In this document: positions 11,902 through 25,639 of the stretch, one piece after another | Position numbering within the stretch: the first letter of the stretch is position 1 | Layout of the letters: each line of letters begins with the position of its first letter | Assembly (NCBI GenBank): GCA_035610365.1 | Contig: CM069432.1 | Span: forward strand, 174,590,035-174,654,034 | Source of the DNA: Aquatica leii | Taxonomy: Eukaryota; Arthropoda; Insecta; Coleoptera; Lampyridae | Direction of reading: 5' to 3' | DNA length: 64,000 nt | Position numbers and translations under genes: made by a program | The notes under the pieces: generated by a model | What the model was told of the DNA's origin: nothing | What the model saw: the letters and a program-made list of their open reading frames with translations, nothing else | The model's database searches: none

Positions 11902-14114
11902 CCACACAGCACAAGCATATCCAATGGATATGAAATGTACACACCAACCATGGATACCGGAAGTGCATCGAACATCCATATTTAATATTATGGAGCAAGG
12001 ATGGAGGTCCACTGGATACATCATTCCGTCACGGAAAAATCTTCATAGTATGTCCATAGAACCTCCAGGTGGATAAACATTTTACATCCATATGGAGATA
12101 TATTAAACAGTCATATGAACGTACAAAATACATACATATGGAGGTTCAATGAACATTTAATTAAAGTATAATAAACATTCATTTTTTTATAGAACCTTCA
12201 TATGTAGGTAAAATATATGTGCATATCTATATATTAACAAAAAATATGGCCACACGTCAAATAAAGTCAATACAAAATGCCAATAGTGATATTTTCCAGA
12301 TGCAACAACTCCGGTTGGTCCACAGAAAATATGACCACTTGTTCATTTTCACTCAAACACAATCGAACTTTTTTATTTACACATTCTCTCATTTTTCTAG
12401 AGCTTTTATCCATTATTTATATTATAGGAATCCAAATACTTACTAGATTAATGTACAGCAAAAGTAAATTCAAATATGCAAAAATACCTTGTCTTTACCC
12501 AATAAACACAAATCAATGGGTCTGTACTGGCAATGTACTCCTTAGCCAGGGCTCAGAATGCTGGCAATGTACTAAAATGAAGTACACTGCCGGTAACCAG
12601 GTGACACACCGGCCGATATATTTCCGGATGAATCTTGCCAATGCAGAAATTGCATCGAACCAATATCGGCAAGTTATGTATATTAATACAAGTTAAATGC
12701 AGAATGCTAGTGATATCTGTGCAATATAATATGTACTTTGCCATCACATAAATAGTGCGCAATTTTAAAAGCATTGGCAATGTTAGCAACTTAACACAAA
12801 TTAAATGCATACAATGGTATTATCATTTTTAATTTAATTAATAAAACAATTTGGGAACTTAACATACAATGTCCATATATGTACTGAAAAAAATTTAAAA
12901 AATATAAAAAACCTATTTACATTCATTCTGTGCTTATGTTTATTGGCGTCTTTCGTACCCACTACTCCTGGTGTTTATTGCGTGTTGTAAAGCTGCACCA
13001 CAATTTGAATTTTTTCTTATGGATACTGTAAAATAAAAATTACATTGTAATGCTACTCAAATAACTTATGCACTTTTTTTAGCAATTTCTAAACTAAATT
13101 TTGAAGTTTTTGAAGTAATTATAAAGAATTGCTTTGTAAATAGTCGTGAAATAAAATACAACAGGAAAGTCAAGTTTGGCAGTAATGCACTTGAAATCAC
13201 ATTACGTTAATATACATATAAAGTTAATGTTTTAAGTTTTAACCTACAAACTATAAAATACTCTGAAGCCTCTTACCATAAATTAAATTTAAAATATTTT
13301 TACAAATTTGTTTTGCTTGATCCAGACCAATTACTTGGTTAAAACATGTCTCGTTTGCTGTATCTTTTCATCCAACAAAGTAGATTGAATCGATCTATAA
13401 AAAAAAATTCAATTAAATAAAACTCAGCAATAAGAATAATGAATTGGGAAATTGTAGATAAGCTCACAAACTGGCTCTTAGATTACAAATTCCAAAGTCA
13501 TTATATATTTTCTCGAAAACGTGTTAGTTTTTAGGTTATATATTTATTATTAAGAAATAATTTATATTTGAATTTAATACTTACTTATTTTGTTTACCCA
13601 TCCATCCTAAATGATGAAAAACAAACACATTTTTTCGAAATGTTAAAGCACAAAATGGTTTGCATACGATAAATACAAGCTAAACAAAAAGCCAAAAAGT
13701 TTGCGTGTGCAATAATTCAGTGGCGATAATATACGCGAAAACCTTGGCGAAAACAAACGAACAACGAAGAAAGTTTAAATTAAACCGCGCCAAGTGTTTT
13801 TTTTTACTTTTTCAATTTTTCATTAAATTTGTTGTTGCATGTTAAATATTTACTACAAATGTTAAATTTTAGAGAATATAATTATTTCTAAATAATTTTG
13901 ATAAAAAATAGCAACTCACAAAATTATGTAACATGATACATAAAAAAAAATGTTTCCGAACATAACACTTATAACACTTAAGATAATCCTATTTCACAGA
14001 TATCCATGAATGTATATAAGGTGCATATACAATGGATATTAAACTACGGATGTACATCAATGGATATTATATGGATAAATATGTATATCCATTGCATCTC
14101 GCGTGCTGTGTGGG
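11902..14114 (+). mobile_element. CCCACACAGCAC-type TIR transposon, copy 2
   Basis: Near-identical to 6683-8898 over its whole length, with the same inverted ends and TGGATA-rich subterminal blocks. It begins exactly where the gypsy integrase reading ends, and only two of the three leading C bases are distinguishable there. The right end abuts a hAT remnant with no matching flank, so the original right flank has been replaced. A small insertion near 12511 and scattered indels distinguish it from copy 1. Confidence 0.85.
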
Positions 14115-14116
14115 TG

Positions 14117-15373
14117 GTGTTGCCGAAGTCAGTATATTCGTACCGAGTTCAGCACTTTTGCTAAACTAAAAGTAAATCGGTACTTTTGTAACTGATTTCA
14201 GTACGTTTTCTTTAAAAAATAATTATAACAAAGTTTTCATTACCTATAAAGCTAGGGTAGCTGCTATCCGTTCATACACAAAAATAAAAATATATAAAAA
14301 TCGAATTGTTTGTAAAATCTTAGTTTCTCCTACGAATAAACATCCTTAGTTTAAGCAGTTTTAAAATTCGTTTTGTTCGAAGTCAACGTTCGAGGTTAGT
14401 GTAAAAAGTACGTTTACCTAAAATCAGTACGTTTTTTCATGGAAGTCGGTACTTAAAATTTTGTCTAACAAGGCTTTAGCCGAACATTTGTATTCGGTAT
14501 CGCACAAATTTTTGTACGTATTTGACTACACGTCTCACGCACGTACATAAAAACGAAATACGATTTAATTAAGAAATACAAAATCACCTTAAGACTGAAA
14601 TAACAATTTTAAAAGAATATAACAGTAAATAGATATGTAACTGAATATTTTATTTTAGGTAATCTTTCACTAAGATCACTGTCTCCAGAAACTATTAAAA
14701 AAAATGTTTCCGAAAATCGTTTTATAAAAGAGGCATACTCAGTTACAATTGTCCAAGCAAACAACGCCAGAAAAAAAATTAGAAATACCGCAGAATGTAA
14801 AAGTTTGCTTTCTGACACCAGAAAAATGTCAAACTGGTTTATCAATTGCAAATAACACTTTATTTTCAGATTTTGAAGCTGACGGATTTTCAAAAAAAAA
14901 GTCAACGAAATTTAACAAAATTCGTAAAAACTTTACTCTGTTTGCCCCATAGTAGTGCAGCTACAGAAAGAATATTCTCTAAATTAAATGATATTAAAAT
15001 TAAGAAATGGAATAAATTAAAAACGGATACATGTAATGCATTACTATTATGCAAAGAGCATTTGAATCTTAATAACGTAACTTGTTATACATGGAACCCC
15101 AACAATGATGTACTTGTATATATGTTTAGAGAGACGGATAATTGTGGGGAAACAGAAGACGAAAACGATGTATTTTTTGATTAAACTTATTTAGAGAGTG
15201 TATTTTTATCTTTGTTTTTTTGTATTAAGCAAGTGTTATGTTATGTAGGTAAATAAATGTGATATTGAAAAAATATTTTTATAATTTTTCCAGTTTAGTA
15301 CTGTTTGTTATAAATCTAGTGCTAATTTCGATTGAATTTTAGTACGATTTTTTTCGTAGCTGTGGCAACACTG
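14117..15373 (+). mobile_element. hAT-type element remnant with transposase C-terminus
   Basis: The right end read inward is CAGTGTTGCCA and the left end is a partial GTGTTGCCGAAG, a common hAT terminus pair. The plus strand holds LPHSSAATERIFSKLNDIK (about 14942-14998) and downstream CNALLLCKEHL, the dimerisation region of a hAT transposase. It is open to 15184 after a frame change from the frame used at 14749-14900. The N-terminus is missing. A copy of the left part occurs in inverse orientation at about 58370-58690. The 8-bp duplication is not preserved. Confidence 0.75.
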
Positions 15374-15462
15374 ATCACATTTATTCAGTGCTTTTCTATG
15401 ATATATATATATAACCTAAGATTTTCTTAACTGTTAACCCCTGTTAACTCACAAGTCACTAA

Positions 15463-16788
<1,326 letters not shown>

Positions 16789-16829
16789 TTACTTTGGTAT
16801 TTGCTTCATACAATATTTAGTATCATTCA

Positions 16830-16835
16830 AATAAA
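16830..16835 (+). terminator. Polyadenylation signal of Noa36
   Basis: AATAAA lies 42 bp after the stop codon, in AT-rich sequence. It is the nearest canonical signal downstream. Confidence 0.6.
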
Positions 16836-17639
16836 TGTTAATAACTGAATATACAATTGAATTAATAGATATCTTTGACTATATAATCTGTGCAACTCCA
16901 ACGACAATTATTTTTTCTTAGTTTAATATTAGTTTGTACTTTTTAATCATGTGGTTAGCGCATGTATCTACTCTATGAAGATACTACACATGCATTCGGA
17001 AATTTCTTAAAACCAGAATTTTCATTTGTGTAAAGAGTTTTCAATTAAACATATTTTTCTGTTAATTCTATATAGAAAGCGGATATAGTACAATATAAGT
17101 GTTACTATACATTTTTGGCAAGTGATTTTCGTAAAAATCACCTTTTAATAATAACAATAAAACTTTTTATCCGTGTTTTCTGTGAACTTGTGTATTGTTG
17201 TATTGCAGCTGTTAGAGACTGATACCATTTATTAAGATGGATAAATTTATTGTAATAAATACTGCCAGATGTTCTTTGGTCCCACTTGCAATGATATACT
17301 GCGGTCAATTGCAATTATCATTGTTATTGTCAATTATGAACCATCACAAACGTTTATCGGTAGAAACTGTATGGAATACCGTTGGGATTGCAATTTTAAA
17401 TCATTTTAAATACTGCGATGAAGTATATACGTACTAGAAATATTTTTTTCAATAAATAAATTACATGGGTTAAATGGTGGTGTGACAATGGAAGTAAACG
17501 TTCTTTAACGTCGCTTCAGTTATAACTGTAGCACATAACAATGCTGAACAGTAGATATTTAATATTTAGTTGAGGAAATTTTAGTTTTAAAATCTAGTCT
17601 GTAAATCAAGGGTATACTGCCTCTTAAGCCTGCGGTTAT
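16836..17639. other. Intergenic stretch with one small open frame (17237-17437)
   Basis: The plus strand has a 66-codon frame starting MDKFIVINTARC at 17237, with a possible splice acceptor (TATTGCAG) just upstream and an AATAAA downstream near 17451. I do not recognise the protein; it could be chance. Nothing else is supported here. Confidence 0.25.
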
Positions 17640-18930
17640 GTAAGTTGTCTAATTGCCTACCAATTGGTTTAACGCCAGTGTATTCGGATGAAGTTGTAAT
17701 TTAGCGATGTATCTTTCACTATTTCTTTTTTGACAGTTAACACTCTAAGCTCTTTGTAGATGTCTGCATTACTTATATTAAGGATTTTTCGAAGCGTTTT
17801 TGACTTAAATCTTTCTATTATGAATAGGCAAGTAGAAGATGCTGTCCCCCAGAGTTGTATCCCGTATAGCCATATCGGTATTGAGACTTGATAAATTAGG
17901 AGTTTATTCTGGATATAGAGTAGTGAATGTCTGCCAAGCAAGCAGTAGTGGTTTGTTAGGTTTATGAGTTAGGATAATTGGGGTGACTTTCCATTGTGCT
18001 AGGAAATGTGTAGTTCTAAGGATTGCATTAAATATATCAGTACTGTAAAATCTTTGGATGGGACTGCTTTTAGGAATTTCTCCGTTATCAAGTCGTACCC
18101 AGGTGATTTTTTAACGGCAGGTTTTTTATTACCTCTTTTACTTTGATGGCTTGGGTTGGCAGTGACAGTTGTAGCTGGGTATCTAAGAAATTATTTATGC
18201 CTTCTTCATTAATACTAGGTAGTGGTTGGAAGACTACTGAGGTGATTGTTTTTCGCCCATGTTCCGTTTTCTTTTTCTATTGGCGGTACAGGTTGTTGCG
18301 GTTGCCTAAGTCTTTTGGTGGCCTTCCACAGAAAATAGTCAGTCGCTTCTGTGGCTGATGTCCTTCAATGTGGTCTCTATATTCCTAAAGCGTTTGTTTG
18401 AACTCTCTAGCTGCAGCATTGTAAAGTTTTTTTCTTCTGGGTAACGTCTTCTCGGCCATTCTTTACATAACTTTGGTGATGAAGAATTTTAAGCATTCTG
18501 AAATTTTCGCTGGATCCGTTGGCCAATAGCTAGGTTTACCCGTGGATGAGTGGTTTAAATTCTTTTCTAGCATTACTGATTGCAGAGACCTACCTTTTAG
18601 GGAAATCAATCGTGTATTTTAGCGTTTGGGAGATATTCTATCTTGAATACTTTTTTATTGTTTTCTTTAGACTACGGTAAATAATTGATTTTTGTATACT
18701 TGTGTTTCCTGAATTTTACAAACGTTTCTCGGTCATCAATGTTAGTTGTGTAGTGTAGGTTTTTGATTACTGCGGGTTATCTGTTGTATATCCATGTTAT
18801 CTGGTTCAGTAATTAGCGGCAATTGAAGGCTGTCATTGTTCGGTGGAGTTGCGTCTTCATAGATTGAGTGTCTTGTCCCATAATCACCATTGGTGATTAT
18901 GGGCGTCGATTGCATCTGTGTGTACATTTG
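17640..18930 (-). pseudogene. Jockey-clade non-LTR retrotransposon, RT C-terminal remnant
   Basis: Minus-strand 17941-17669 reads NKLLIYQVSIPIWLYGIQLW and then RFKSKTLRKILN, the conserved end of jockey-type reverse transcriptases. Continuing upstream (to higher coordinates), pieces of the same kind appear in several frames (for example an RRKKLY-type segment near 18430 and lysine-rich segments near 18080), with many stops. A 61-residue open frame at 18927-18742 is unassigned. There is no poly-A or target duplication that I can define. Confidence 0.6.
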
Positions 18931-20005
18931 GTAACGTTCTTATTGGCTCAGCTGTGTAGAAGTATTCTGATCATTTGCGTGTTGTGGTTGGGTCTGTGTT
19001 AACTGTGGGTACTGCAGTTACATTGAGTTAATATTAGGTTGAGAATAGACTAGTGTAAAATAGCCGGAGTCGATAGAATTTATAACCCGGTATTGACCGC
19101 TAATCGCTTCACGCTTAGAATCACAATAGTAATTTAAAATATTGTTTATTTGCCGATGTGTTTAAATAATATTAATTAATTTCCAAACATTGCGTATTTT
19201 AATTACGTGTACAAATTTAATTACCACTGTTTTACATATAAGCCCAGTATATGGTCACAAAAAATTTAAAAAATATGCATTTAAATATTTGTTCGCTAAA
19301 TGTTTAATTTTTATTGCAATCAAATCCGATATTTTTAGTAAATGGCTGATGGTTTCATATAAGAATAATTCAAAATTAAAATAAAACAAGTGACGCGTGA
19401 CTGAGGGCACTTTCATTTTGACGGTACATTCCAAGTAAAAAGCATTTCGATGGTAAATTTAAATATTTTTGGTTATATAAGCTATACTATATGTTTTTTC
19501 TATTCAAATAATATTATTCATTAATTTCGGAAAAACAATTTATCTTCACTTACGTATTATTTTACAAGAGTTACGCTGAAAATTTTCAATTGTTGTTTTT
19601 TGCATCGATTACTAGAATTTGCATTGCACTAAGTTAGTAATCAGATTGCTAAAATAACCAAAACTTTCAACTGTGATGAATCTCTTAAATTAGATTGCAA
19701 GGATTAACGAATTTATTGATAACAACATACCAAGAGTTTTTTCGAATACTCTTAATGACAGACTTAAAAGATACATGATTTAATAAACGAAGTTTTCTCG
19801 AGTTTTTTTTTATTTTTTGTTATATTAATTATATTGTAATATTACAGAAACAGTGCATCCTAAATACAATGCTACAAACCTCGAACAATTTCGTTTGTAC
19901 TTCAAAAAATTATAAATTTTTGATTTAGATAATACTCATAAGACAATTATGTATTGCACTATAATAAACAACAGAACCTAAATGTTATTACAAAAACAAT
20001 TAATT
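18931..20005. other. AT-rich non-coding stretch
   Basis: I see no gene, RNA or recognisable repeat. Short open frames such as 19190-19384 are low-complexity and carry no motif. Confidence 0.5.
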
Positions 20006-21019
20006 AATTTTGAAGTTTTTGAAGTAATTATAAAGAATTGCTTTGTAAATAGTTGTGAAATAAAATACAACATGAAAGTCAAGTTTGGCAGTAATGCACT
20101 TGAAATCACATTACGTTAATATACATATAAAGTTAATGTTTTAAGTTTTAACCTATAAACTATAAAATACTCTGAAGCCTCTTACCATAAATTAAATTTA
20201 AAATATTTTTACAAATTTGTTTTGCTTGATCCAGACCAATTACTTGGTTAAAACATGTCTCGTTTGCTGTATCTTTTCATCCAACAAAGTAGATTGAATC
20301 GATCTATAAAAAAAATTTCAATTAAATAAAACTCAGCAATAAGAATAATGAATTGGGAAATTGTAGATAAACTCACAAACTGGCTCTTAGATTACAAATT
20401 CCAAAGTCATTATATATTTTCTCGAAAACGTGTTAGTTTTTAGGTTATATATTTATTATTAAGAAATAATTTATATTTGAATTTAATACTTACTTATTTT
20501 GTTTACCCATCCATCCTAAATGATGAAAAACAAACACATTTTTTCGAAATGTTAAAGCACAAAATGGTTTGCATACGATAAATACAAGCTAAACAAAAAG
20601 CCAAAAAGTTTGCGTGTGCAATAATTCAGTGGCGATAATATACGCGAAAACCTTGGCGAAAACAAACGAACAACGAAGAAAGTTTAAATTAAACCGCGCC
20701 AAGTATTTTTTTTTACTTTTTCAATTTTTCATTAAATTTGTTGCATGTTAAATATTTACTACAAATGTTAAATTTTAGAGAATATAATTATTTCTAAATA
20801 ATTTTGATAAAAAATAGCAACTCACAAAATTATGTAACATGATACATAAAAAAAATGTTTCCGAACATAACACTTATAACACTTAAGATAATCCTATTTC
20901 ACAGATATCCATGAATGTATATAAGGTGCATATACAATGGATATTAAACTACGGATGTACATCAATGGATATTATATGGATAAATATGTATATCCATTGC
21001 ATCTTGCGTGCTGTGTGGG
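20006..21019 (+). mobile_element. CCCACACAGCAC-type TIR transposon, copy 3 (5'-truncated)
   Basis: Matches the right 1.0 kb of copy 2 (from about 13098), including the TGGATA-rich right terminus and the GTGCTGTGTGGG end. TA follows at 21020-21021. The left part is absent: homology starts abruptly at AATTTTGAAG. It is closer to copy 2 than to copy 1, for example in the AATAATTCAGTGGCG segment at 20619. Confidence 0.8.
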
Positions 21020-21689
21020 TAGCAAATGGAACAAGGTTAATAGTTTCATGCTTCCTATTCCATGCCTGTGGCGCGCAGATATAATAATAATAAAACGCTG
21101 TATAATTTAGAACCATCGCCCATGCAACTGATGCAACGCAGATGGCAGTACACAAAATCTCCCAACATTAATATCTAACATTCTTAGTACTATTATTAGT
21201 AGATGGTGCAAATGAATGACGAAACCTTATGTTCCTAAATAACGCGCGCGCAAATTAAAAAAACCTAATAAATTATCTTTACATAGTGTACATAAGAAAT
21301 GACAACTATTGCAAGTACGCTTGTAACATGAATGTTTTGAAAACTAGATTCAATCAGATACTCGGTTAATGTTGTAAGCAGAATACCTTGTAGTTTATCA
21401 CAGCTATAGTGAATAGAAATATATATTTTAGTTATTCAAATAGGTATTCCTGGTCTACATACTTTAGTAAGAAAACTATCTGACCAAAATTCAGCACTTT
21501 TACACCTTTTACACACAATTGTAAATCAGATCACAAAGGCTTTATTATTAATTTATGAATTTTATGCATGTGGCCATTATCAATAATGTATTATAAACAA
21601 GTCAAGCAAAATGTTTAGAGAGTATCATATAGTATCCTTATTCGACTGCTATTTTACAATGAAAATAAATTTGATGATTTTTAGAATCT
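21020..21689. other. Non-coding stretch
   Basis: No gene or repeat recognised. A GCGCGCGC run at about 21243-21250 is the only compositional oddity. Confidence 0.45.
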
Positions 21690-22608
21690 TGGTCGTTTAG
21701 CCAATCTGATATAAGTTGGTCTTTCATATTATTATCAGACATTCGTTTTTTAATATGGTCTTTGTAAGAAACTTTCTCAAAATATTTAAGGAAAACACTT
21801 TATCAATAATTTTCACAAAAGTGCTTGTCGGAAAGCATAAACCTCCATTGTCTTTCACGTTTTCTTATGTTTTATACAACAAGAGTAATTCTGCTTTCGC
21901 CAAAAACGTCGACATTTTACAGGCGATAAAAAATCTGTTATGCACAACATCATAATTGATAAATTTTTTTTCAACAATGTTCATTCCGTTTTCTCAATTG
22001 CATCTGGGCTATTGTTTTCGAATATTCCGAAGGAAATTGATATATATTCATTAGGTAGTTTGGTGTTCTTAGTTGTTTGTGTATAGTTAATTCTTATGTA
22101 ATCGTGTAATCGTGTGATTCGTTTTACTTTAAGGTGTCTTCTTTTTAAATCTAGTTCGAAGTTTTTTTGATGCAGTAGTTACTTTCTTTTAATATTATAG
22201 TATTTCGAGGTGGCATTTTTTTTATTTCGAAATACTCTTTTTTTGTTATTTCAGAAGACATCATTTTACATGAGCATGAAAGTATGCTTGAATGTTTTTT
22301 GTAAGCTTTCAAAGCAGTTACTGTCGGCTCTTCATTGTATTTGCTTGAAGTGCAAGCTCCATCTTGTAAACTGGGTCCTTGTCGTGGAGGAGTTTGATGT
22401 CAGTCGAATACAGAAGTATCACGGTAACCAATGGCACAGCACTTTTTATCAAATTTTTTTTACTAGAATTAATAAACGCATTTTCTGTGAAATGATCTTC
22501 ACGTATATATAGGTTTCTCAGTTTCTTAGAATCTAAATCTAATAAAATTACGTTCCCTGCAATGAAAATATCTGTTACACAAGGCATTAAGTAGTAAACG
22601 TGAAACAA
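21690..22608 (-). pseudogene. P-element-like transposase remnant with THAP domain end
   Basis: Minus strand, from 22556 down: after an acceptor-like TTTTCATTGCAG the frame reads YIREDHFTENAFINS then SAVP, the second half of a THAP DNA-binding domain (HF and AVP box). Further down (about 21840-21780) it reads DNGGLCFPTSTFVKIIDKVF, a segment typical of the C-terminal part of P-element/THAP9 transposases. Frames are broken by stops and the zinc-binding cysteines of the THAP domain are not visible. The middle of the protein is degraded. Confidence 0.55.
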
Positions 22609-22699
22609 TTTAAGTTAATACTTTTAGTACGTTTATTGTGACTCGCAACGTATTTTGTTATGAACTTATTCATTATCAAAAGCTCATAACTATAACCGT

Positions 22700-22912
22700 A
22701 TAGCTTGCATCTTTGGAGAGTCATTTACCACTCCGAAGATGCAAGCTGCAATGTCTGCGAAACGTCAGTTTATTTCGGTCCACGAACGACAATACGGCAA
22801 AGAGCAAGTTCTACTTCTTGTTTTGGCTCGCAAGAAGAGACTAGGACCTAGCCTAAAAAGTCTGGTTGTTCAACTATGACGCGGTCTAAGCCGAAAGTCG
22901 CTTATAATCGTA
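22700..22912 (+). mobile_element. Hairpin MITE of a dispersed family, copy a
   Basis: Contains an inverted pair GCTTGCATCTTTGGAG (22706) / CTCCGAAGATGCAAGC (22732), then ACGAACGACAATACGGC, and ends GCCGAAAGTCGCTTATAATCG. The same blocks recur at 25460-25639, 26621-26922 and 34250-34388. Confidence 0.6.
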
Positions 22913-24076
22913 ACCAATGATAAACTATCTGGATTATTAAATGTAAATATGTAATACCTTTGTGGCTAAATAAACATTATTTGGTGCATTTTTCAAAAAG
23001 TTATGAAATGGTTCTTCCCTTTGAACATTTGATGTTTTAGGTGTATATCCTCTTTTTTTCATAAAGAAAGCTGTTAACTTTTTGTACGATTCCAAATTAA
23101 ACATTGTGTTTTAAATTAAATTTACATTTTAACATGGAATATGTCGACCATAAGGTAGCACTTTTTAACTTAAACGATAAATTTTATATGGATTGTATTC
23201 TACCGGAAATTGTTGACTCTCGAAGTATGAGGGTGTGTGATCTTAAATGGATTATGAAGAAAAAGAAAAAAAAGGAACAATATAAGTAATATTTTAATTT
23301 TAGCTTTGGGCAATAAAAGATGAAAGTTTATTTTTTCTATTATTATTCCGTACTAAGGGTCGTTTGCCACTAACACTAATTTCACCCCTAAATTCAGGAC
23401 TTAGAAAATGTCCTGAAAAAAATTATTTCTTACCTTGACATCAACAATATCAGATTGTCTTTCAAAAGATTATTTAAAAAAATTAATTGTATACACAAAA
23501 AATACTGATAAAAGTTAACGAAACGCCGTAATATCAAGATTATTAGTACACAATAACTTTGCGGACTGAATCAGACTTTTAATGTAATTTCGCCGCATAC
23601 TTTAAATTAACCAATTACAAAAACACTTGTGGGAGGGATATATTTCTATCTATTCAGCAAGTCTAGTATATAGGCGTAAGGGTGAATATCAACTTACAAT
23701 ATTTTTAAAATCATTTTCATTATCAAGTATTTTTTATAAAATCTGAAACTCCTCTTTATTTATGAGAAAATTTATTCCTGGAAGATTAAAGAAACTACTA
23801 GTAATAAGTTCCTGCTTATTTAACCTGAATTGCTCCTTTAATGTTTTTTTTTAACTTCTTTACCTCTGAGAGATCAGTTACCAGTCCTCGTAAAATGTGG
23901 TTTTTTTGCATTAAGGTTTAGAAGATGATATCTAAAATTAAACAAAAAAAATTTGTACTATATACATACGCAATGCAAGAAAACTACACAAATATACGTT
24001 GTTTCAAATATTTCCTCTTGATTCTCTTTTTATTTTATATTTTACATTAAAATTGTTTATTAAAGACAGATCTGAA
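22913..24076. other. Non-coding stretch with one small open frame
   Basis: A 61-codon plus frame at 23104-23289 (MCFKLNLHFNMEYVDHK...) ends in a lysine run and is unrecognised. No other structure is seen. Confidence 0.3.
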
Positions 24077-24990
24077 CCGTGGCGGTTTCTCTATTAGGTC
24101 ATTCGGACAATGACCCTCCAAAATCAATAAAAAATGTATTTTATTTAAATTTAAAATTACAGAAAATTCGCCTTTAAATCAAATTATCAGCGTTTGATTT
24201 TCAATTTTCATTGTAAGCGCAACAGATGCGAAAACAAACGAATTTACCGGAGACTGTTGTGTTTTATAGTCCGTGTGTATTATATAATGTAGCCGAATCG
24301 TAAATGATGGTTATTGTAGTCAAGAGGGAAACACGCATAAGACAATTTCATGCGAATTAGAAAAAGACAACTAAATACTGCCTGCGGTTGTCAGCCGGGT
24401 CCAATTTTTCACGTACTCAGTGCAATGCTTACGCCATCTTACGTCATTTATTATTATCTCCGGAACACCTGTTTGTAAAACAAAGATGTTGCAATGTCCA
24501 TTTTTTATCACATACGACAAACTTTGCACTCGATTTTTTAGTTGTTTCATAATATTTGTTTGTAACGAATGTCAATGACTTTCACAAGTTAAAAGAAAAT
24601 TAATTGTGTTTAAGTACACATTACCGTTTTTATTTCATAATGGCGATAGTACAAAGAATCTATATATGATTTATCAGATTGGATTTGTAGATGTGAAGAA
24701 ACTAATAGATTTTACTGTTTTGTATGTTTACTATTTTCAGAAGATTCATTATGGTGTAAAAATGGTGTTACCGATTTACAACATTTAAAATAATAAGTGA
24801 AAAAGCACTCTTTATCTGCGGATCACATGAAAAATTCGATCGATCATTTTGCTAATTGTAAAGATAGATGAATATATCTTAAATATAAATCGATTTAATG
24901 CAAAAGAGTTTTTTTTCTTTTTGTGCTAGTTGTGTATTTTGAATATTTAAAAAATGACCCTCTGGTATGATTGACCACCTGCCGCCACTG
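24077..24990. mobile_element. hAT-type MITE, 914 bp (CAGTGGCGG ends)
   Basis: Left end CCGTGGCGG (one change from CAGTGGCGG) and right end CCGCCACTG. It is flanked by GATCTGAA (24069-24076) and GATTTGAA (24991-24998), an 8-bp duplication with one mismatch. The sequence just inside each end, including AATGACCCTC, matches the element at 50756-57835. It also shows what that element looked like before other transposons entered it. No coding sequence. Confidence 0.85.
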
Positions 24991-24998
24991 GATTTGAA

Positions 24999-25459
24999 CA
25001 GTATTTAACTCACCAAATTTTCACTACCAATATGATAGTATTATAACTTATTCATTAATGATCATTTTCAATGAAAAAATTTAACCTATCATTACTTTTG
25101 CTGTTATATTGATTACAATTTCATAAGAGTGCTCCTGTTTGGTAATAAGCAAGTCGTTTTTAGATGGCTATGTAATAGTGCATGACAGAATTTTATCCTC
25201 TAAAAAATATCTGACAATAAAGTAATATTACTAAGTTATTAATCGTCGAAAGTTTCATAGCATAACTGCTAACTCATTATGCTACCTTCGACTATAAATA
25301 ATTGTTAATACCTTCACTTTTGCGAATACTACAATAAATAGACACCCCCAGGCAATGTTAGTCAGACTAAACAATACCATTTCGATATGATGTCTGGTAA
25401 TTAGAAATTAAAAACAGAAGAAAATTTAGTAGAATTCAGGTTTCCACGAGTTACATTCG
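24999..25459. other. Non-coding stretch
   Basis: AT-rich; nothing recognised. Confidence 0.4.
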
Positions 25460-25639
25460 TATTACAATTTCAATCTGGATAAATCTTGTGTTGTCGTTAT
25501 CAAACAAGCTGAACTTTCAGCACCCTTCGCATTGGAATATTATTCCAGGCTTTGAAGATCTCCGCTGCAACGTATGACGAAAGTTCATTTTGTTTGATAA
25601 CGACAATACGGGAATTATCCAGAATGGAAAATTGTAATA
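25460..25639. mobile_element. Hairpin (foldback) MITE, copy b
   Basis: Two arms of about 65 bp form an imperfect inverted repeat. ATTACAATTTC...TGTCGTTATCAAACAAG on the left matches the inverse of ...TGTTTGATAACGACAATACG...AAATTGTAAT on the right. TA lies on both outer sides, as expected for a mariner-type insertion. The centre (GAAGATCTCCGCTGCAACG) resembles copy a. Confidence 0.65.

Noticed and set aside
14609-14905. 98-codon minus frame inside the 14.1-15.4 kb hAT remnant
   Set aside because: It is antisense to the recognisable transposase reading.
16940-16995. tRNA-like GTGGTTAGCGCATG segment
   Set aside because: No acceptor stem, T-arm or anticodon arm could be built around it.
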